DNA of 64,000 nt from NCBI GenBank assembly GCA_963705635.1, contig CAVPKH010000001.1:558001-622000 (forward strand), read 5' to 3'. A model generated the notes under the pieces. The model was not told the origin of the DNA, made no database searches, and was given only the letters and a program-made list of their open reading frames with translations. This DNA is from VRUE01 sp963705635. GTDB lineage: Bacteria > Actinomycetota > Thermoleophilia > Solirubrobacterales > 70-9. The translations under genes and the position numbers were made by a program. Of the stretch, positions 9,106 to 17,387 are shown piece after piece; position 1 is the stretch's first letter; each line of letters opens with the position of its first letter.

Positions 9106-9900
9106 GTGCTGGACGAGCGCTGGATCAGGTCGCTGCACGTGGAGACGCTGCGCGAGGAGGAACTGCACGCCGAGCGCGAGCCGCACGTGCTCTTCCAGGC
9201 GTCGACGATCGGCGCCCTGCTCGAGGGCGCTTACGACGGCGACCTCAGCTTCGCCGAGCTGGCCGAGCACGGCGACCTCGGGCTGGGCACGCTGAACGGG
9301 CTCGACGGCGAGATGATCGCCATCGACGGCCGCTTCTACCGCGCCGACGTCGATGGGGCGGTGGGCGAGGTCGAGGCAGCGAAGCGCACGCCGTTCGCCG
9401 TGGTGACTCGGTTCGAGCCCGGGATCGCGGCGGAGGTCGAAGGGCCGCTCGAGCACGAGCAGCTGCTGGCGCGCCTCGACGAGCTGATTCCGGACGGCCC
9501 CGCCTCCTGCGCGATCCGGATCGACGGCCGCTTCGAGCTCGGTCCGCGCCCGCTCGGTGCCGCGCCAGCTCCCGCCCTACCGGCCGCTGACCGAGGTCGT
9601 CGCCGAGCAGCACGTCTTCGAGCTGGCGGACGTGGCGGGGACGATGCTCGGCTTCCGCTTCCCGGCCTACGTCGAGGGCATCGAGGTCAGCGGCTACCAC
9701 CTGCATTTCATCAGCGACGACCGCAGTCGCGGCGGGCACGTGCTCGGCTCGCGCTGCGGCGGGCGGCTGCGCGTCCGCCTCGATCCCTCCAGCGACCTGC
9801 ATGTCGAGCTGCCGCCGGGGTCGAGCTGGCCGACCCCGAAGTTGCGGCCGAGACCCACGCCGCGGTCGAGCGGGTCGAGCGCGGGCGCTGGGCTCGCGCT
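9106..9900 (+). pseudogene. budA: Alpha-acetolactate decarboxylase, two frameshifts
   Basis: Beginning at GTG 9106, the pieces reconstruct an acetolactate decarboxylase of normal size (~265 residues). Diagnostic stretches are STIGALLEGAYDGDL, HGDLGLGTLNGLDGE, TPFAVVTRFEP, and the zinc-binding GYHLHFISDDRSRGGHV. The enzyme converts 2-acetolactate to acetoin. An extra G near 9550 and a missing base near 9820 change the frame twice. No stop codon occurs in any plus frame until about 9992, so the 3' end also runs into the convergent neighbour at 9919. This is either a decaying gene or a patch of indel errors. The end coordinate is approximate. Confidence 0.75.
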
Positions 9901-9918
9901 CCGAGGACTCGACGCGCC

Positions 9919-10890
9919 TCAGGCTGCGGCCAGGCGCTCGGCGAGCCAGAGGTCGCAGAGCCAGTCGGCCTGTTCGCCGCCCTTGCGCTTGACGACGATG
10001 CCGCGACCGTCGGCCTTCACGGTGAGCTTCTTCCAGCGGGTCGAGTTGGGGACTGACTTCGACACCTCCTGGATCGCCGCCGGCGCGCCCTCGCCGGGCT
10101 TGACCCAGCCGTCACTGGAGCGCGCCGCGAACTCCGGCGTGGCCGCGGCGACGATCACCTCGGTCGTGCCGGCGTCCTCGTGCCCGCCGATCTGCACCGA
10201 GACGGTGCGCCCGTGGCGCTCGCCGTCGAGGATCGTCGGACCGCTGAGGCGGGCGCTGAAGCCGGGCATCGACGGCTCGCGAGTCTCGAAGCGGATCTGG
10301 GGCCGCCGCGCCACGCTCAATCCAAGCGGCTGCATCGCCTGGTCGAGGTTGTCGAAGGCCTTGCTCACCTCGCCGCCGGGGCCGATCGCGCGGATGCTGC
10401 CGTAGACGGCCGCGATCGCAATCAGCGGTCCGCCGATCAGCAGCGGCACGAAGCTTTCGAAGAGGTAGATCGAGGGCACGGTGAGGAAGATCAGCAGCGT
10501 CACCACGATGCCGAGTCGCAGGCTGCGCCGGCTGGAATCCCAGACTTGGCTCCGCGCCCGTATCGCTGCCGCGTCGATCGGCTTGATCGCGAGCGCGGCC
10601 CAGAGATCCGGCTCGGCCATCGTCGTCGGGTTCTCGATCTTGGCGCCGCCCTCCGCCGCGGCGCGTTCGACCTCACGCGCGTTGCCGCCGGCGACCCGCT
10701 CGAGGTCGGAGCGCTGGAGGACGAAGAGGATCACGAAGAAGACCGCGAGGACGCCGAAGATCAGCGCCAGCGTGCCCTTCGGGTTGGCTTCGTTGCCCGA
10801 GCTCGACAGCGCGATCGCGAGCACGATCCCGGCGACGACGAAGACCCCGATCAGCCCGAACAGGCTCGAGCGCTTGAACCCACCGGCCAT
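9919..10890 (-). CDS. Uncharacterised four-helix membrane protein
   Basis: This 323-residue protein begins with two membrane helices (residues ~10-30 and ~40-60). A charged stretch of ~60 residues follows, then two more helices (~125-170) and a ~150-residue soluble tail with mixed alpha/beta character. The tail carries several Arg and Trp residues. I do not recognise the family. It starts at ATG 10890 and lies 24 nt downstream of the membrane glycosyltransferase-like gene at 10915-12513 in the same direction, so the two may be co-transcribed. The soluble tail probably faces the cytoplasm if the N-terminus does. Confidence 0.65.
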   Translation of the reverse strand: MAGGFKRSSLFGLIGVFVVAGIVLAIALSSSGNEANPKGTLALIFGVLAVFFVILFVLQRSDLERVAGGNAREVERAAAEGGAKIENPTTMAEPDLWAALAIKPIDAAAIRARSQVWDSSRRSLRLGIVVTLLIFLTVPSIYLFESFVPLLIGGPLIAIAAVYGSIRAIGPGGEVSKAFDNLDQAMQPLGLSVARRPQIRFETREPSMPGFSARLSGPTILDGERHGRTVSVQIGGHEDAGTTEVIVAAATPEFAARSSDGWVKPGEGAPAAIQEVSKSVPNSTRWKKLTVKADGRGIVVKRKGGEQADWLCDLWLAERLAAA

Positions 10891-10914
10891 TGCCGCGCCA
10901 GCCTATACCGGTGC

Positions 10915-12513
10915 TCAGCAGCGGCGGTAGAGGATCCAGGAGTCGTTGGCCGCGGCTCGGTGGAACCCGGCTGGGACCGTGGTCTCGAGGTCGGTGGGGT
11001 CGTTGGGGTCGAGGATGAAGTTGTGGATGACGAAGGGGCTGGCCGGTTCGAGGAAATAGCCACGGCGGGGAATGCCCTCCTCGGAGGCGCTGACGATCTG
11101 CGTCGGCTTGACGTCGAGGCCGAAGGCGAGGCGAGGGATGGCGCGATGGTTGGGGACGGCGATCGGGCCGCAGAGTGGCTCGGCGAAGGCGCCGGCGTCG
11201 ACCAGGTCGGTGAGGTCGCGCTCGATCGTCCCCTGGTCGCTGAGGTCGCGATGCACGGTCGAGTCGAGGTCCCACTGATTGGGGAGCCAGAGCAGGAACA
11301 TCGCCGCCACCAGGCCGGCGAACAGCTGCCAGCGACGGCGCCAGGGGTGCCCAGGCTCCAGCAGCCGCCAGCCAAGCAGGGCAACGGCGACGAAGATTGC
11401 CAACACTGCCGCGCCGAGCATCGTGTAGCGGGCGATGATCGCCAGGCCGGCGCTGCCGAGCAGGGCGAAGGCGCCGAGGGCGAGAGCGGCTGAGACCAGG
11501 CCCAGGGCCGAGCGACGGCGCAGGAAGGAGAAGGCGAGGACGACGCCCCCGGCGGCGCCGACCATTCCCGGCCACTGCAGGACTTCACCGAGCCGCCGCG
11601 GCCCGTAGAGGACGAGGTCGGCCGGTCCGGTTTGGCGGGCGAGCGTGTCGACGGTTTCGCGCGTGCCGGTGAAGGAGTAGGTGGGGCTGCCGGCGGTGAT
11701 CCAGTCGAATAGGGCCCAGAGGATCGGGGCCGCCAGGGCGAGGGCCACGAGAACAGCGCCGGTGGGAGAGACGAGGATGCCTCTCGCCCGGACAAATGCC
11801 GGCCTAATTAGGCCGGCATTTTGAGTATCCGCCCGTCCGAGAGGCATCCTCGTCTCTCCTTCGGGGTCTGGCCGGAGGGACTCGCTCTCGGGGCCGGGGT
11901 GCTGGGACGCGCTTCCGGGTTTGACCGCGGCGGCGGTAGTAGAAGCTTGCGGGAAATCGAGCAGCAGGTAGATCAGGTAGGCGATTGAGAAGAGCCAGGC
12001 CTCGGGGCGGAGTAGGCCCGCGAGCGCCAGCAGAGCCAGGACGGGCCAGCCAGCCCGCGGGCGCTTCGACTCGATCACCAGGGCGCCCAGCACCAGGGCG
12101 ACGTAGGGGAGGTCGACGTAGGCGCGCAGGCCGTTGGAGAGGTAGGGGGCGCGGGTGAGGACGATCAGGGCCGCGATCGCGCCGATCGGGCGGTCGAACC
12201 AGAGGGCGCCGAGGCGGTAGACGAAGTAGCCGACCAGGCCCAGGGAGACGTAGGCGATGACCATCGTCACCCCGACCGCGCCGTCGCCGAGCGGCGTCGT
12301 CAGGAGCCCCAGCAGGTCGGCAAGCGGGTGCGGGGTGGGGGGCAGCGCGGCGCCGTAGTCGGGGCTGACGCCGTGCGCCAGTTCCCGCCCCCAGACCAGC
12401 GCGTAGATCGTGTCGTAGTTGGGGAAGCCGACCGGGAAGACGAGCAGCAGGACGGCGCTCACGGCGGCGACCCAGGCGACCGGCGTCAGCCAGCTGGAGA
12501 CCCTCGATGGCAC
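10915..12513 (-). CDS. GT-C-like multi-pass membrane glycosyltransferase candidate
   Basis: This 532-residue protein has about ten membrane helices. The N-terminal FPNYDTIYALVWGRELAHG after the first helix, with an acidic residue in the first outer loop, resembles polyprenyl-phosphate-sugar-dependent GT-C enzymes. It probably transfers a sugar from a lipid carrier on the outer face of the membrane. Between the helix ending LIYLLLDFP and the one starting TGAVLVALALA, a ~65-residue Pro/Ser/Arg-rich loop is encoded partly by a large palindrome (11765-11859). The reading frame is unbroken across it. The soluble C-terminal part contains KPTQIVSASEEGIPRRG. The donor and acceptor are unknown. Confidence 0.65.
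   Translation of the reverse strand: MPSRVSSWLTPVAWVAAVSAVLLLVFPVGFPNYDTIYALVWGRELAHGVSPDYGAALPPTPHPLADLLGLLTTPLGDGAVGVTMVIAYVSLGLVGYFVYRLGALWFDRPIGAIAALIVLTRAPYLSNGLRAYVDLPYVALVLGALVIESKRPRAGWPVLALLALAGLLRPEAWLFSIAYLIYLLLDFPQASTTAAAVKPGSASQHPGPESESLRPDPEGETRMPLGRADTQNAGLIRPAFVRARGILVSPTGAVLVALALAAPILWALFDWITAGSPTYSFTGTRETVDTLARQTGPADLVLYGPRRLGEVLQWPGMVGAAGGVVLAFSFLRRRSALGLVSAALALGAFALLGSAGLAIIARYTMLGAAVLAIFVAVALLGWRLLEPGHPWRRRWQLFAGLVAAMFLLWLPNQWDLDSTVHRDLSDQGTIERDLTDLVDAGAFAEPLCGPIAVPNHRAIPRLAFGLDVKPTQIVSASEEGIPRRGYFLEPASPFVIHNFILDPNDPTDLETTVPAGFHRAAANDSWILYRRC
11765..11859. repeat. Long palindrome read through inside a gene
   Basis: Perfect 22-bp arms at 11765-11786 and 11838-11859 flank a perfect 28-bp palindrome at 11794-11821 (AAATGCCGGCC...GGCCGGCATTT). 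The whole unit lies inside the glycosyltransferase-like reading frame on the minus strand and encodes part of a soluble loop without a stop. The centre is AT-richer than the surrounding DNA. Confidence 0.85.
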
Positions 12514-12541
12514 CGGCGCACGGTATCCGCTGCGGTTTCCG

Positions 12542-12594
12542 GGGGCATGTCTGACCTTAGGGGGTGTATATGACCCCTAAGGTCAAACACGCCC
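12542..12594. repeat. REP-like palindrome, copy 2
   Basis: TGACCTTAGGGG and CCCCTAAGGTCA pair across a GTGTATA centre, extended outward by near-matching GGGGCATGT and ACACGCCCC. It shares CCCTAAGGTCA and ACACGCC with 9041-9090. It lies between the divergent glycosyltransferase-like gene and dnaX. Confidence 0.75.
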
Positions 12595-12632
12595 CGCCAG
12601 GGCGGGTCGGGCGCGCGGATACACTGGCCCTG

Positions 12633-14612
12633 GTGCCGTCCCCCAGCGACTCGATCTCCCTCTACCGCCGCCACCGACCCGGCTCCTTCGACGAGGTGGT
12701 CGGCCAGCAGCACGTGGTCCGCACGCTGCGCAACGCGGTCGAGCAGGGCAAGGTCCACCACGCCTACCTCTTCGTCGGCTCGCGCGGCACCGGCAAGACC
12801 TCGATGGCGAAGATCCTCGCCCGCTCACTCAACTGCGAGCGCGGCGGCCCGACCGTCACCCCCTGCGGCGAATGCGAATCGTGCCTGACGATCGCCTCCG
12901 GCACCTCGATCGACGTGATCGAGATGGACGCCGCCTCGAACCGCTCGGTCGACGACGTCCGCGACCTGCGCGAGCGCGTCGCCTACGCGCCGACGGGAGG
13001 GCGCTGGAAGGTCTACATCCTCGACGAGGCGCACATGCTGACCAAGGAGGCCTGGAACGCCTTCCTCAAGACGCTCGAGGAGCCGCCGCCGAACACCGTC
13101 TTCGTCCTCGCCACCACCGAGTCGCACAAGGTGATGGCGACGATCGCCGACCGCTGCCAGCGCTTCGACTTCCAGCGGCCCTCGCTGGAGCAGATCTCCG
13201 AGGTGCTGAATCGGGTTGTCGCCAAGGAGGGAATCAAGATCGATGATCCCGCCGTGGCGATGATCGCCCGCTCCGCCTCGGGCAGCTTCCGCGATGCGCT
13301 CGGCACGCTCGATCAGCTGGTGGCTTACCAGGGGTTTGGCGGCTCGGGCACGCAGGGTGGGGAGGGAAGCTTTGGCGAGGACTTCGTCAGCCTCGACATG
13401 GTGCTGGAGCTGCTCGGCGCCGCCGATGCCGACCTTCTCTTCGACGCGGTTGACGCGGTCATCGCCGAAGACCCCAAGGGCGTCCTGCTCGGGGTCGAGA
13501 AGATGGCCCGCTCCGGCCGTGATCCGGCCCAGTTCGCCCGTGATCTGCTGGCGCACCTGAGGCACCTGCTGGTGACGCAGACGGTGGGCGAGGTGCCAAA
13601 CACCTTCGTGGTGACGGCGACCGACGCCGAGCGGCTGACGGCGCAAGCGAACTCGATCGGGCCGGGGACGCTGGTCCGCACGATCGACGAGCTGGCGAAT
13701 GCCCTCGGCTCGGTGCGCGAGGGCGACGACGCCCGCATGGCGGTCGAGATCGCCCTCTTGAAGGCAGCGCGGCCCGACCTCGATCCATCGACCGAGGGGT
13801 TGCTTCGACGTATCGAGAGACTCGAGCATGGGACGGGAGCGCCCCGGGCCACGGGTCCTGTCGGTGCAGGGGACCCACCGCCCCCTGCGGTCGCTGAAGC
13901 GTCCTCGGGAGCGGTCCCCCCTACACCGCCACCCGTGGCAGAGTCCGCACCGGCTGACGAGCAAGCCGCGGAGCTACCGGCCGCCGAGGCGAAGCCCGAG
14001 CCGCCGGCCCCAGCCCCAGCGCCGGAGCCCGCTATTCCCACGTCACCTACGACGGAGTCCGCACCGGCCGATGAGCCGGAAGCTTCATGGCCCGCAGACA
14101 CGCCGCAGCCCAGTGAGCCTGCGGCGTCCATCGAGGGCGATCCTCCCGCGGGTGGCGCGGCAGGGGGGACCGCCCCTGAGGAAGCTTTAGCTACCGGAAG
14201 GGGCGGTGGGTCTCCAGCCGCGACAGGACCCGCGGGCCAGGGCACCCTCGTCCTAGAGGACGTCACCCGCGTCTGGCCATCGGTGATCGAAAAGCTTGGC
14301 GAGACGAGCCCGGCGCTTGCGGCGACCTTCGAGGGAGCGCGGCCGATCGAGCTCGATGCGGCCGAGCGGATCGTGACGATTGGGTTCCCGGCTGCCAACA
14401 CGTTCAACAAACGCAAGGCGGAGGCGCCTGAGAAGCGGGAGCAGATGGCCGACGCTCTCGAGTCGGTGGTCAGCGAGCGGCTGCGCCCGACTTACGTGGT
14501 GTTCGAGGCTGAGCCCGCGGCGCCGGAGGAGGCCCCGGCCGCCGAGGAGATCGATCACGATGCGCTGATGGAGAAGCTGAAGAGCGAGTTCGACGCGGAG
14601 GAGGTTGGCTAG
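12633..14612 (+). CDS. dnaX: DNA polymerase III subunits gamma/tau
   Basis: This is the clamp-loader ATPase of the replicase. The start is GTG 12633 (MPSPSDSISLYRRHRP), giving 659 residues; upstream in-frame codons run through the palindrome at 12542. Walker A GSRGTGKT is at residues 49-56, zinc-binding cysteines at 68, 78, 81 and 84, and the DEAH box at 131-134. Residues ~405-535 form a Pro/Ala/Glu-rich linker that includes two copies of the structured repeat in opposite orientation. A C-terminal domain of ~100 residues corresponds to the tau-type polymerase-contact region. No A-rich slippage site for a short gamma form is evident. ybaB and recR follow with overlaps, the usual cluster. Confidence 0.96.
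   Translation: MPSPSDSISLYRRHRPGSFDEVVGQQHVVRTLRNAVEQGKVHHAYLFVGSRGTGKTSMAKILARSLNCERGGPTVTPCGECESCLTIASGTSIDVIEMDAASNRSVDDVRDLRERVAYAPTGGRWKVYILDEAHMLTKEAWNAFLKTLEEPPPNTVFVLATTESHKVMATIADRCQRFDFQRPSLEQISEVLNRVVAKEGIKIDDPAVAMIARSASGSFRDALGTLDQLVAYQGFGGSGTQGGEGSFGEDFVSLDMVLELLGAADADLLFDAVDAVIAEDPKGVLLGVEKMARSGRDPAQFARDLLAHLRHLLVTQTVGEVPNTFVVTATDAERLTAQANSIGPGTLVRTIDELANALGSVREGDDARMAVEIALLKAARPDLDPSTEGLLRRIERLEHGTGAPRATGPVGAGDPPPPAVAEASSGAVPPTPPPVAESAPADEQAAELPAAEAKPEPPAPAPAPEPAIPTSPTTESAPADEPEASWPADTPQPSEPAASIEGDPPAGGAAGGTAPEEALATGRGGGSPAATGPAGQGTLVLEDVTRVWPSVIEKLGETSPALAATFEGARPIELDAAERIVTIGFPAANTFNKRKAEAPEKREQMADALESVVSERLRPTYVVFEAEPAAPEEAPAAEEIDHDALMEKLKSEFDAEEVG
13849..13938 (+). repeat. 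Structured repeat copy 1, in frame in dnaX
   Basis: Outer stem CCACGGGT/ACCCGTGG (8 bp). Next comes the conserved loop pair CCTGTC (13857-13862) and GCC (13928-13930), then the variable stem GGTGCAGGGGACC with GGTCCCCCCTACACC. It encodes part of the Pro/Ala-rich linker of DnaX. Confidence 0.85.
14145..14236 (-). repeat. Structured repeat copy 2, in frame in dnaX, inverted
   Basis: On the minus strand the element reads CCCGCGGGT, CCTGTC, then a stem beginning GCGGCTGGAGACC. It closes with GGTCCCCCCTGCCGC, GCC and ACCCGCGGG. It is in opposite orientation to the copy at 13849, so the two could also pair with each other across ~200 bp of dnaX. Confidence 0.85.
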
Positions 14613-14944
14613 TGGCCAAGGGAATGCCCGGGGGCTTCGACGTGAATGCCCTGATGAAGCAGGCGCAGCAGATGCAGAACGAGATGGCCCAAGCGCAGGA
14701 GCAGCTCAAGGACGAGGTGGTCGAGTCCAGCGCCGGCGGCGGCATGGTCAAGGTGAAGATGGGCGGCGACCTGACCCTGCGCGAGATCGTCATCGACCCC
14801 GAGGCGATCGACCCCGAGGAGGCCGACCTGCTCGCCGAGATGGTGCAGGCGGCCGTCAACGAGGGACTGCGCGCCGCCCAGGAGCTGGCCAGCTCGAAGA
14901 TGGGCGGGATCACCGGCGGGCTTGGCGGCCTGCCCGGAATGTGA
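14612..14944 (+). CDS. ybaB: Nucleoid-associated protein, YbaB/EbfC family
   Basis: This is a 110-residue protein starting at GTG 14612, which shares its first base with the dnaX stop. The family fold is evident: an N-terminal helix rich in Gln/Met (LMKQAQQMQNEMAQAQEQL), a central strand pair with GGGMVKVKMGGDL and the hallmark IDPEAIDPEE segment. The Gly-rich tail ends GGLGGLPGM. YbaB dimers bind DNA and are almost always encoded between dnaX and recR, as here. The stop overlaps the recR start (GTGA). Confidence 0.95.
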   Translation: MAKGMPGGFDVNALMKQAQQMQNEMAQAQEQLKDEVVESSAGGGMVKVKMGGDLTLREIVIDPEAIDPEEADLLAEMVQAAVNEGLRAAQELASSKMGGITGGLGGLPGM

Positions 14945-15543
14945 GCGCTGAGGGACCGGCGCCGCTGGCCCGCCTCGTCGCGGAGCTCTCGCGCCTGCCG
15001 GGGATCGGCCAGCGCACCGCGCAGCGGCTCGCCTTCCACATCCTCCGCGCCCCCGACGAAGAGGCCGCGGCACTCTCTGCTGCGATCACGGAGGTGAAGG
15101 AGAAGGTCGGCCTCTGCGAGGAGTGCTTCAACCTCTCCGAGGGGCCGCGCTGCCGCATCTGCCTGGACTCGGGGCGCGACCGCGAGACGATCTGCGTGGT
15201 CGAGGAGCCGGCCGACGTGATCCCGATCGAGCGCACCCACGAGTACCGCGGCCTCTACCACGTGCTCGGCGGCGCCCTCTCGCCGATCGACGGCGTCGAC
15301 GCCGAGGACCTGAAGATCGCCGAGCTGCTGCGCCGGGTCGAGCGCGGCGAGGTGCGCGAGGTCGTCCTCGCCACCAACCCGACCACGACCGGCGAGGCGA
15401 CCGCGCTGCACATCGCCGATCGCCTGCGCGGCCAGGTCGCCGTCACCCGCCTGGCCAGCGGCCTGCCCGTCGGCGCCGACCTCGAGCACGCCGACGAGGT
15501 CACCCTGGGCAAGGCCTTCGCCGGTCGCCGCAGCCTCGATTGA
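14941..15543 (+). CDS. recR: Recombination mediator protein RecR
   Basis: Starts at GTG 14941 within the ybaB stop overlap and encodes 200 residues, the normal length. A helix-hairpin-helix with LPGIGQRTAQRLAFHIL is at residues ~19-35. A C4 zinc finger uses Cys59, 62, 71 and 74. The Toprim domain begins CVVEEPADVIPIERT and contains the acidic ATNPTTTGEATA region. RecR works with RecO to load RecA at gaps. The product ends GRRSLD followed by TGA. Confidence 0.95.
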   Translation: MSAEGPAPLARLVAELSRLPGIGQRTAQRLAFHILRAPDEEAAALSAAITEVKEKVGLCEECFNLSEGPRCRICLDSGRDRETICVVEEPADVIPIERTHEYRGLYHVLGGALSPIDGVDAEDLKIAELLRRVERGEVREVVLATNPTTTGEATALHIADRLRGQVAVTRLASGLPVGADLEHADEVTLGKAFAGRRSLD

Positions 15544-15678
15544 TCCTCGGCAAAGCTGGCCGCCGCCGTGGCGTGACAAAACATTGCACCCGGTGGGCTC
15601 GGGGCGGACAGTTTTCCTAGACGTTTGTCCCCCCGCAAATAGCGAGATTTTGCCGCTCTGGCGTCCGTTGCTTTCGAG

Positions 15679-16416
15679 ATGGTCTTCAAGTTGACGACGC
15701 GGAGCCCGACAGACAACGGCGCGGGAGGTGGGTCCTCGGCGGGACAGGTTGCCCGCGAGGTCTCCTCGCTGCAGGCGGCGCTGCTGGCCAAGCTGCGCGA
15801 GGAGATGAGCGGTGGCGACCCCGAGCCGTTTGCCGACGCGGCGCAGAAGCTGGCCGAGGAGTTCGGCTCGGTGACGGCGACGGCGGTGACGGCGGTATTC
15901 GACGGGCGCGTCGCTGCGCCCCCTCCGCCAGCGCCGGATGCGCGTGCCAGCCTTTTCCACCCGGGCCACATGCGCCGTCGTCTCGACCAGCTGATCGAGA
16001 CCAACAAACGCTATGGGCACAGCTTCGGCCTCGTCGTCTTCGACGTCGACGGGCCCGGGACGCGCGAGGGAGACGAGGCGGGCGGCCAGGAGACGGTGCT
16101 GGCGGTCGTCGGCGCGGCGCTGCGCGAGAGCGTCCGCCTGGTCGACGAGACCTTCCCCCTCGAGGAGGACGCGCTCTGCGTGCTGGCGCCCAACCTGACC
16201 ACGATCGAGGGCGTGCAGATGGCCGAGCGGCTGCTGGCGCTGCTCGACGAGCTGGAGGCGGCGGGGGGGCTGCGGATAGCGATCTCGGCCGGCGTCGTCG
16301 CCTGTCCCGAGCACGGCACCGAGGCCGAGGGCCTGCTGAAAAAGGCCGACGAGGCGATGTGGCGAGCTCGTGCGGTGGGCCAGCCCGTGGGCGTCGGCGC
16401 TTTGCAAGATCGCTGA
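15679..16416 (+). CDS. Degenerate GGDEF-domain protein
   Basis: This 245-residue protein has an N-terminal helical region (residues ~20-70), an Ala/Pro linker and a C-terminal domain with the diguanylate-cyclase fold. Matching features are HPGHMRRRLDQLIETNKRYGHSFGLVVFDVDG, described here by its ends at residues ~95-125, and the final LLKKADEAMWRARAVGQ helix. The catalytic GGDEF loop is replaced by LEEDAL. A c-di-GMP-making activity is therefore unlikely; a sensory or scaffold role is more plausible. The ribosome site before ATG 15679 is weak. It lies 105 nt upstream of the MerR-like regulator and may act with it. Confidence 0.7.
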   Translation: MVFKLTTRSPTDNGAGGGSSAGQVAREVSSLQAALLAKLREEMSGGDPEPFADAAQKLAEEFGSVTATAVTAVFDGRVAAPPPPAPDARASLFHPGHMRRRLDQLIETNKRYGHSFGLVVFDVDGPGTREGDEAGGQETVLAVVGAALRESVRLVDETFPLEEDALCVLAPNLTTIEGVQMAERLLALLDELEAAGGLRIAISAGVVACPEHGTEAEGLLKKADEAMWRARAVGQPVGVGALQDR

Positions 16417-16521
16417 CAGATTTTGGAAATCTGTCCATAACTTGCGTAAACCTGGATTTTCGATGGGAAGATGCCGATGTCTGGCGAATAGCGCTGGGCA
16501 ACGCCAAAAGGACCATTTGAG

Positions 16522-17361
16522 ATGCCGGGAATAAGAACTAACGCCGCCGCCGAAGTGCTTGGGGTCAGCCCCAACACCCTGCGCAGCTGGGAGCGCCGCT
16601 ACGGCTACCCGGTGCCGAAGCGCACCCAGGGCAACCACCGCAACTACGAGTTGGTCGAGCTGCAGACCCTGCGCGACGCGCTGGCGCAGACCGGCAATAT
16701 CTCCTCGGCGATCGAGCTGGCGCAGCAGCGCCAGGCGGCGCCGGCCAGCGGTGGCAATTTGCTGGTCGCGCTGGAGAGCTTCGACGAGGAGGCCGCCAAC
16801 CGCGCGGTCGAGGAGAGCCTGGCGCTGCGCCCGCTGGAGCGCACGGTGGAGGAGCTGCTGCTGCCGGCGATCGACCGCCTCGCCACCGATCCCGACCGCG
16901 ACGCCGAGCTGGAGTTCGCCTCGCGCTGGGCGACGGGCTGGCTGCACGGCGCCCGCCGCCTCGCCTCCGCCGCCTCCCGGCCCGCGGGGATCCTGCTGCT
17001 CGACTCCAGCCAGGGCTCCGACGCCGAGGCGGTCCACGCCCAGGCGCTCGACCTGACCATGCGCCGCGCCGGCTTCCGCGTGCTGATGCTCTCCAACGAG
17101 CTCGGCGACGAGCGGCTCGAGCGCGCCCTGCGCGCCCTGGACCCGACCGCGATCGTCCTCTGCGGCCCCGGCGCCGACACCGCCGGCGCAATCAAGCTGA
17201 TCCGCAAGATCCGCGAGGTCGGCTTCGACGCGCCGCTCTTTGGATTCCGCGCCAGCGGTTTGATCGGCGATGCGGTTCCCTCCGCGGGAACCACGCCGAG
17301 CGAAGTGACGGGGATGCTCAACGCAGACCTGCGCCGCCGCGCCGCCCAGGCCTTCGCCTAG
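16522..17361 (+). CDS. MerR-type regulator with degenerate B12-binding-like domain
   Basis: The 279-residue protein starts at ATG 16522. Residues 1-70 are a MerR winged helix (AEVLGVSPNTLRSWERRYGYP). Residues ~85-150 match the helical domain that precedes cobalamin-binding domains in CarH/LitR-type light or B12 sensors, and residues ~155-279 match the Rossmann B12 fold. The cobalamin histidine of the usual DxHxxG loop is absent; the equivalent stretch reads LLDSSQGSDAEAV. The helical domain also lacks the usual histidine. It probably does not bind B12 in the standard way and may sense another ligand or a protein. A GACGCCC hairpin follows the gene. Confidence 0.75.
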   Translation: MPGIRTNAAAEVLGVSPNTLRSWERRYGYPVPKRTQGNHRNYELVELQTLRDALAQTGNISSAIELAQQRQAAPASGGNLLVALESFDEEAANRAVEESLALRPLERTVEELLLPAIDRLATDPDRDAELEFASRWATGWLHGARRLASAASRPAGILLLDSSQGSDAEAVHAQALDLTMRRAGFRVLMLSNELGDERLERALRALDPTAIVLCGPGADTAGAIKLIRKIREVGFDAPLFGFRASGLIGDAVPSAGTTPSEVTGMLNADLRRRAAQAFA

Positions 17362-17369
17362 TTTCACCT

Positions 17370-17387
17370 GACGCCCCATTGGGCGTC
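17370..17387 (+). terminator. Hairpin after MerR-type regulator
   Basis: GACGCCC and GGGCGTC pair around a CATT loop 9 nt after the stop codon. There is no T-run, so termination strength is uncertain. The remaining ~225 nt up to 17612 show no gene; an AT-richer patch near 17482-17510 may contain the promoter for the following operon. Confidence 0.55.

Noticed and set aside
12633..14612. Programmed frameshift in dnaX for a short gamma subunit
   Set aside because: No A-rich slippery heptamer is present and the frame is continuous.
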